From NCBI GenBank assembly GCA_010279815.1, contig QEOQ01000508.1, forward strand, positions 906,254-970,253: a stretch of 64,000 nt of DNA. Direction: 5' to 3'. The translations under genes and the position numbers were made by a program. The stretch comes from Brachionus plicatilis. Lineage: Eukaryota; Rotifera; Eurotatoria; Ploima; Brachionidae. The notes beneath the pieces were generated by a model, which worked only from the letters and a program-made list of their open reading frames with translations, made no database searches and was not told where the DNA came from. This document shows, in pieces, positions 57,874 to 64,000 of the stretch (position 1 is its first letter; each line of letters begins with the position of its first letter).

Positions 57874-60147
57874 AAAAAAATATAGAAAGGACTATATGCA
57901 GAAAAAAAAATATAGAAAGAAAATAAAATTTAAGGTTTAGATTTTCCTGAACCTTAAATTAAAAAGCTAATGTTATTCATTTCAAATTAAGCTTAAAAAT
58001 GAGCAAAAATTTTTTAAAACAAAATGATAATTATTCATCCCCAAATACAATTTCTGCCAGATTCAATTAGACACTAAAAATAATTAAACTGTTCCAAAAG
58101 TTGTAGATTTATTAAGGAGAGCAAAATTAAGTTGATTCAGATAAGCTTAGAATCAAAAACAGTGAACAATTTAAACAAAAAAAATTTTGAATTCGATATT
58201 TTTTCTTTCTACATTTTTTTTTTCCAGGTAAATTCGATGTTTTTTCTATATTTTGTCTTTCTATATTATGTCGCAGTGCGGTTTGTTAAGTTATTCTCGA
58301 TCTCTTTTTATAGATTTGTTTATTCATTTTCTTATTATAATTCACAGATTGTACTTATTATGAAATAGACAATATATGTCTTCCTGGTAAGACGTCTCCG
58401 CAAGCCTTCTTGCCGTAGCTTATTATTATTATTTTTATTATATTCACCAAAAAAAAATATTCTCCTTCTCGTCTTAGCCTATATTGTACTGTATTGAATT
58501 ATAAAATTAAGTTATACGGTCTTTTTTTTAAGACTGATTGATTAAACAAAAATTATTAATTATTAAATAAATTTGGATAAACAAATACTTACTGTTTTAT
58601 TTTTTATTTTAGAAAGTTTCTGCTTTAATATTTAGTTTGAAATTAATTTTACTTAGGTATTTTTGAGAAAAAAATTATAGATTTATATTAATAGAATTAT
58701 AGATTTTAAAAAACTTTTTTGAAAAATTAGAATTATTAATTAAATAATTTTGCAAAAATGATTTTAGTTTACGAGAAGTCAGAATATTTTTAAATATTTG
58801 AAAAAAGCACTCAAATCGATCCACATTTAGAGAAAAGAACACAAGAATACAAGTTTTTATGTTTTTTTATTATGTAAAATGATATAACTAATTCAATTTA
58901 AAAAATGAATCCTGATATGCTTTATTTACTAAATCATATATTTGAAAACAAAAATAAATAATTTTGAATACTTGTTTATTGTTTATTTATTTTCGCAAGA
59001 AAAAATAAAGAAAAAATTATTAGTATTCTTCATCGACATTGTTGGAAAAAAATTATACTTACATAAGACAGTGTGAAATTTTTAATTTAAACTGCATTTA
59101 AATTCATAAGCTTAAATTGAAAATTTTAAAATTAAGAAACTTTCAAGATTCAAGTAGATTGCATATAGATCCAAACAAACAGTAGGAAATAAACAAATAT
59201 TTAAGAAATCAATACGATATGTTATTTTGTAAAAAAAGTAGATTAATTTTTTAAAATTAAGATAATGACAACTATTATTACCAAGCTTGAATCTTATTAA
59301 TTAAAGAAAATTTTCTATTTTTATTCTGCACATTTGTGTAAGGAGAACTTAGATAATTATGAAAAAATCAGTCATCAGTTTAAAATTCACTGTCATGTTG
59401 ATTCTTACTTTTTAAATTCCATGAAAAATTTTCTTTTTTGTTAAATCAAATTTTTCCATTTAAAAATATTTTCTCTATCCATATATTTAAAAGTAAACTA
59501 GACATTTAAATTTAAGAAAAATCAATCATTAAGTCGAGATTTATGCTTTTAAAGTGGGTCTAAAGTTGAGAATAAATCTTTTTGAATTTTTTTAAACAAT
59601 AGACACATTCAAATAATTAAAAATTAATTTAACTCTAGCTTACACATTTAAATAAACGTTTTCAAATTATAAAAGAAAATTAAAAACTAAGTTATTTGTT
59701 TGGATACCTTTAATTTTTAAAATTAAATGTTAAAAATCAGTTTTTTTATTTTTGTAATCCTATTAAAACTTTTAATTTTTTTAATTATTGGCGAATTCAA
59801 AATTTTAATGGTTACTTTTTTCCTTTATAATCTGCGCAATTTTTTTTTTTGACATTTAAGTTAGTACAAAAATTTAAATTGAGGCATAAATTTATCAAAA
59901 ATAAGTTCTTTCAAATCACTCAATAATTGTTTTTTTTTTAATTTGTGATTTCCTCCTTGGAAGCATTCAAAGTCTTAAGGGCTTCTTTGAAATATTTTAG
60001 TTTGAGTTTTTCGATAAGTTGGAATTTTATTTACGCTAGAAATAAATTTTTATGACTGATTTTTTTTATTTCGTAAGAATTCCCAAATTTAAAAATATTC
60101 CTATTTTCTAATCGATTTTAAAGTGAATATATATAGAATTTTTTAAA
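57874..60147. other. Non-coding; contains a retroelement-tail-like segment
   Basis: At about 58378-58450, CTTCCTGGTAAGACGTCTCC followed by GCAAGCCTTCTTGCCGTAGC and a (TTA)n run resembles the 3' tail of a LINE on the plus strand, with a CAAG..CTTG hairpin. The rest is simple A/T sequence up to the next gene. Confidence 0.4.
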
Positions 60148-60498
60148 ATGAATGAATATACAAATTTTCAGTCAAATTCTCCTCGGAGACGACTCAGTGG
60201 TGAAATAAGTTTAATCGGCGCAAATTGTCGAGATTTTGAGCATAAGGAAAAGCTTAACGTTTTAGAGCGTAAACTCGAGCGTGAAATTGCCATCAAAGAA
60301 AAAAAACTTAAACGCTCTCAAAAATGGGATTCTCGTGTAGAAAAAAATTTGATTCTTAAAGAAATTTACAGTTCGTCTTCCAAATTGCACTTGGTCAATC
60401 AGCCTCCTTTGTCACCATCTATCGACGAATGGCTTCAAATGAGCCACCGAAAGAAAAGTGCAATCGCTGCTTCATCACAAAAAAATAAACCAAAATAG
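60148..60498 (+). CDS. Unrecognised 116-residue basic protein
   Basis: Single-exon frame from a clear ATG, with codon composition and evenness that look like real coding sequence rather than the A/T background. N-terminus SPRRRLSGEISLIG, then a charged helix rich in Lys/Glu (about 33-60: EKLNVLERKLEREIAIKEKK), then a Ser/Pro segment (LVNQPPLSPSIDEWLQMS) and a Lys-rich end. RRRLSG and SP sites look like phosphorylation targets. No signal peptide or membrane segment. I do not recognise a family. It could be a complete small gene or the single coding exon of a longer one, since an assembly gap begins 258 bp downstream. Confidence 0.6.
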   Translation: MNEYTNFQSNSPRRRLSGEISLIGANCRDFEHKEKLNVLERKLEREIAIKEKKLKRSQKWDSRVEKNLILKEIYSSSSKLHLVNQPPLSPSIDEWLQMSHRKKSAIAASSQKNKPK

Positions 60499-60755
60499 TC
60501 AAAAATTCAAAAATCCAGCTTTTTTAAAAATTTTAAATTAAATAAATTCACAAGATGATTATTAACTTCAATTAAAATTGTAAAGCTAATTTTTAATAAA
60601 TATTTAAAATTATTTAGGAAGTATTTTTATTTATTAACCATTTTTATAAAATTAAAAAGAAAACTATCTGAAATTTTGGAAATTTTAAATTAAGACGCAA
60701 TAACATCTCAATCTCATGTTATTGTCTAAAAAAAATTTGAATGGTATAAGATTAA
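60499..60755. other. Non-coding 3' flank before gap
   Basis: A/T-rich. AATAAATT at about 60540 and AATAAATATT near 60596 could end the preceding transcript. Confidence 0.4.
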
Positions 60756-61190
60756 NNNNNNNNNNNNNNNNNNNNNNNNNNNNNNNNNNNNNNNNNNNNN
60801 NNNNNNNNNNNNNNNNNNNNNNNNNNNNNNNNNNNNNNNNNNNNNNNNNNNNNNNNNNNNNNNNNNNNNNNNNNNNNNNNNNNNNNNNNNNNNNNNNNNN
60901 NNNNNNNNNNNNNNNNNNNNNNNNNNNNNNNNNNNNNNNNNNNNNNNNNNNNNNNNNNNNNNNNNNNNNNNNNNNNNNNNNNNNNNNNNNNNNNNNNNNN
61001 NNNNNNNNNNNNNNNNNNNNNNNNNNNNNNNNNNNNNNNNNNNNNNNNNNNNNNNNNNNNNNNNNNNNNNNNNNNNNNNNNNNNNNNNNNNNNNNNNNNN
61101 NNNNNNNNNNNNNNNNNNNNNNNNNNNNNNNNNNNNNNNNNNNNNNNNNNNNNNNNNNNNNNNNNNNNNNNNNNNNNNNNNNNNNNNNNN
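60756..61190. other. Assembly gap (435 N)
   Basis: A run of N separating two contigs. Order and true distance of the flanks are not guaranteed by the sequence. Confidence 0.99.
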
Positions 61191-64000
61191 TATAAAATTT
61201 TGAAACTGAGCTGGAATTTTTTTTAAATAGAATCTTTCCTGAATGAAAATTTAAAACTACAATATCAAGTATAATGGTCTAATTGTGAACATTTTTTTAA
61301 TTTTTAATTGTATATAAATAATAATTATAATAATAATGATTATGTTGTTAAGTAAATTTTACATTCAAAATTTAAAAATTGCTTTAATTATTGAAAAATC
61401 CTTCTGGCTTAATTTTTTTTAAACTAATTGCTTCAAGAATAAAGAATAAAGAATTAAATTTAAATTTAAATAAAAAATTTTGCTAAAATATAAATTTTCA
61501 AAATAATAAATGATAAATTTTTTCATAATAATAAAGTATAGAACTAAATTTCCTCTTCTTTGAACCTTTAATACTAGTCTAATAAAAGATCTCTTGATTT
61601 GATTCATCACCAAAAAATAATTTAAGTATCAATTTATATTTTTTGGATTATATCTGATTCTTTAAAGAAAATACTTGTACCATATATTAAAAAAAATACA
61701 AAAAAAATTTCATTTAAATTTAACTCTGAATTAGTTTTTAAGAATTTACGCTTTTTTAATTTTGTAGAAGTAAATGTAAAAAAAATATAAAATTAAAGAA
61801 AACAAAAAAAGAATAGAAAAAAAAATCGACAATTAAAAGATTATATAGGAGCTTGTATCAATGTGATAGGTCTTATCAATTCTTTAATAGTTCATTTAAA
61901 ATATCTCTAAAGTGCTTAGACCTCAAGTAAAAAAAATTTTGATTTCTTCACCTCATTAGGGTAAATTAAACAATTTTTTGTTCGAGCATTTCATATTTTA
62001 AATAGGACAAGTAAAAAAAAATATAAAAAATAATTATTGGAATTGCTTAAAAAGTAAAGAAAGAATCAGTTAGTGTGAATGAGTGAGTTCATTGATTTTA
62101 GCTCCAGCTTATATGACTTTTGCATAGTTGATATTTGGTATTGGTAACTGCCTTAGTATTTGATATGCTTTGGTGGCTGGCGTGGTGTTGATAATGAAAA
62201 TCCAATTAGCTTTGGAAAAATTTTTTTGACTTTAATATCAAATATTCTTCTTATCCTATATCGAGTCTTTTTATTAACACTATTCAGGATTGAAATAGCA
62301 TAGAAGCGCTTAAGATTTTATTTTGGGTGAAAACAGGAAATGAGGTATATAAACAATAACAAAAAAAGCTTTACTGCTTCAAACAATCTAATAACAAATA
62401 ACATATAGCATGCCAAATCATAAGAAATTTAAAAATGATACTTAATTAAAAATTTTTGATATTTAGAAAAATAAAGAGATTAAATATAAAAAAATTTAAA
62501 GATGCATTTAATCTTGACTACTTATTTTCAAGATCTATATGAAAAAATAAAATCAATTAAATATTTATAAAAACAGAATTTTTTAATGAATATTCATTTA
62601 ATGTTTATAGGTATAAAAAAGAGATGCTCATTTATTTTGAAAAAGACTTGAAAATAATGAAAAAAATGAGTTTAAGAAATTTAATTTTTAACTTAATTAA
62701 ATTTGTCAATTTTTAAAAATCAACATGAATTAAAACATTCTTTCGAAGTTCAAAAAAAATCTTATTACTTAATTTTTTTATCTCGATTGCATATCAGCAT
62801 AAAAAGAATAATATTTTTTAAATCAATCTATTTAATCATATAAACATTTTATTTTTAATGCTAGAAATTTGTTTTTTATGTTTTAAGGTAATGAAACTTT
62901 TGAATAAATTAATTTTAATTTTCTCTTTATTTTAAGATTCTACTCCAGCTAACATGGTTACCTAATTTAAGATAATTAAATTTTTTATTTTATAAGCTCA
63001 AAAAATAATCATATAATTTTCAATGTATTTTTTCATACCAAAATAAGTTTTCAAAGTGAATAATAATAATTCGTAGGTGAGCATTAATATGTTTTTTAAA
63101 TTAAAACCAATTTAAAAAAAAAGCAAGATCTAGATATACTGTAAAAAAAATATATATATATTGAGATGCTCAACGAAAATGCTTTTGTAGAATTTTTGTT
63201 TGATTGTCCTTGCTTTGAACACATCAAAAACAGTTTTCTTGTGATCGTTTTTGAAAATTTAAAAAGTATTTTAGATTTCAAAAAATTTAATCTAATAAAA
63301 CTAAGCAAATAGTAGTAAATTGACAAAAGTTAAATATTTTAATGAACATTTTTTTTTATAATAAAATATTAAGTAGCAAAATCAGATTTTCATTCGAAAT
63401 TTTATTAATTTTATGAAAATATGAAACCGAAATAATAATATCATTGTGTAATGTGATGATGAAGGTGATTTTTGATGAATTATTTTAATTGATAATATGG
63501 GCTAAAAAATGATTAATAATAGAAAAAGTCATTTGCATCCGATAAATTTAAAGTTTATTAAATCATTTAAGATAATAATGCCTTGGAATAAATCGATAAA
63601 TCATTTTGATCATTATTTTGATAAAGTTGGAAGATAAGCAATCAAATTATAGAACTTTTTATTTGAAATGACATGTTTTATAGTGTTTTCCATTAAAATG
63701 GCTTAAATATTTTCTGCTTATTACATGATAAAACCTATTTTAGAAAAAGAACGAGAAGCTTTTTTCTTCAATATAAAATTGTTTTCTTTAATTGAAAAAG
63801 ATCGGTTTAAAACATTAGCACTAAAAAAAATTATTATGGTTTTTTTGAGCTTAAGTTTTTAAAAGATTTATTTTATCTATTTTAACAAAAAGCCAAATTT
63901 TGTTATTTAATATTTATCAAAAATAATTAAAAACACGGAGAGACTAAACTTTATGAGAATGAATTCTAGGCAATATTTGTCAATTCATTCAAAAATCATA
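61191..64000. other. Non-coding, AT-rich
   Basis: No coding region, RNA gene or repeat that I can support in the last 2.8 kb. Short open frames here are composed of A/T-codon residues only (Ile, Lys, Phe, Asn, Tyr, Leu). Confidence 0.5.

Noticed and set aside
57686..57940. 84-codon open frame
   Set aside because: Mostly inside the 185-bp inverted-repeat element at 57681-57865.
1..64000. CRISPR arrays, bacterial operons, tRNA or rRNA genes
   Set aside because: No regularly spaced repeats with unique spacers, no prokaryotic gene structure, and no cloverleaf or rRNA motif was recognised by eye; a tRNAscan or Infernal run would be decisive.

Overview
This is eukaryotic, almost certainly animal, DNA. 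It is extremely AT-rich. Most genes have short introns with GTAAAA/GTAAGT-type donors and T-rich ...TAG acceptors. The recognisable genes are animal-type: a TOPORS-like RING protein, interleukin-17 family cytokines, centriolin, calcineurin B, a bHLH-PAS factor and SPATA7. Together with FLYWCH/MULE relics and small inverted-repeat elements, this fits a small-genome lophotrochozoan/gnathiferan such as a monogonont rotifer. That placement is inference; nothing in the window proves the species.

Layout. 0.2-1.7 kb: intronless TOPORS-like RING/RS protein (+). 2-6.4 kb: non-coding DNA with a decayed LINE and a 381-bp inverted-repeat element. 6.5-23.7 kb: four single-exon secreted proteins with the interleukin-17 cysteine pattern (three +, one -), embedded in repeat-rich non-coding DNA. 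The first two share a nearly identical core. Among them lie a 544-bp foldback element, two further inverted-repeat elements and a decayed MULE transposase. 24-33 kb: gene-poor, with LINE, transposase-like and inverted-repeat relics. 33.2-43.4 kb: a seven-exon centriolin gene (+), reconstructed from two large coiled-coil reading frames across a 3.6-kb intron. 45.0-45.7 kb: calcineurin B (-), four exons found, initiator exon not found. 48.7-53.6 kb: bHLH-PAS transcription factor (-), NPAS1/3-Trachealess-like, with a diverged second PAS region. 54.2-56.6 kb: SPATA7 (+), seven exons, divergent from the bHLH-PAS gene. 60.1-60.5 kb: an unrecognised 116-residue basic protein (+). 60756-61190 is an assembly gap. 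The remainder to 64 kb shows nothing codable.

How the genes relate. TOPORS, centriolin and SPATA7 relatives act at or near centrosomes or cilia in vertebrates, but there is no operon logic here and their proximity may be chance. The clear functional cluster is the interleukin-17-like family: tandem duplication plus an apparent recent gene-conversion tract confined to the coding core of two members. That cluster is the most interesting system in the window.

All coordinates come from reading the sequence by eye. Exon joins were checked for GT-AG ends and reading-frame phase, not against transcripts.
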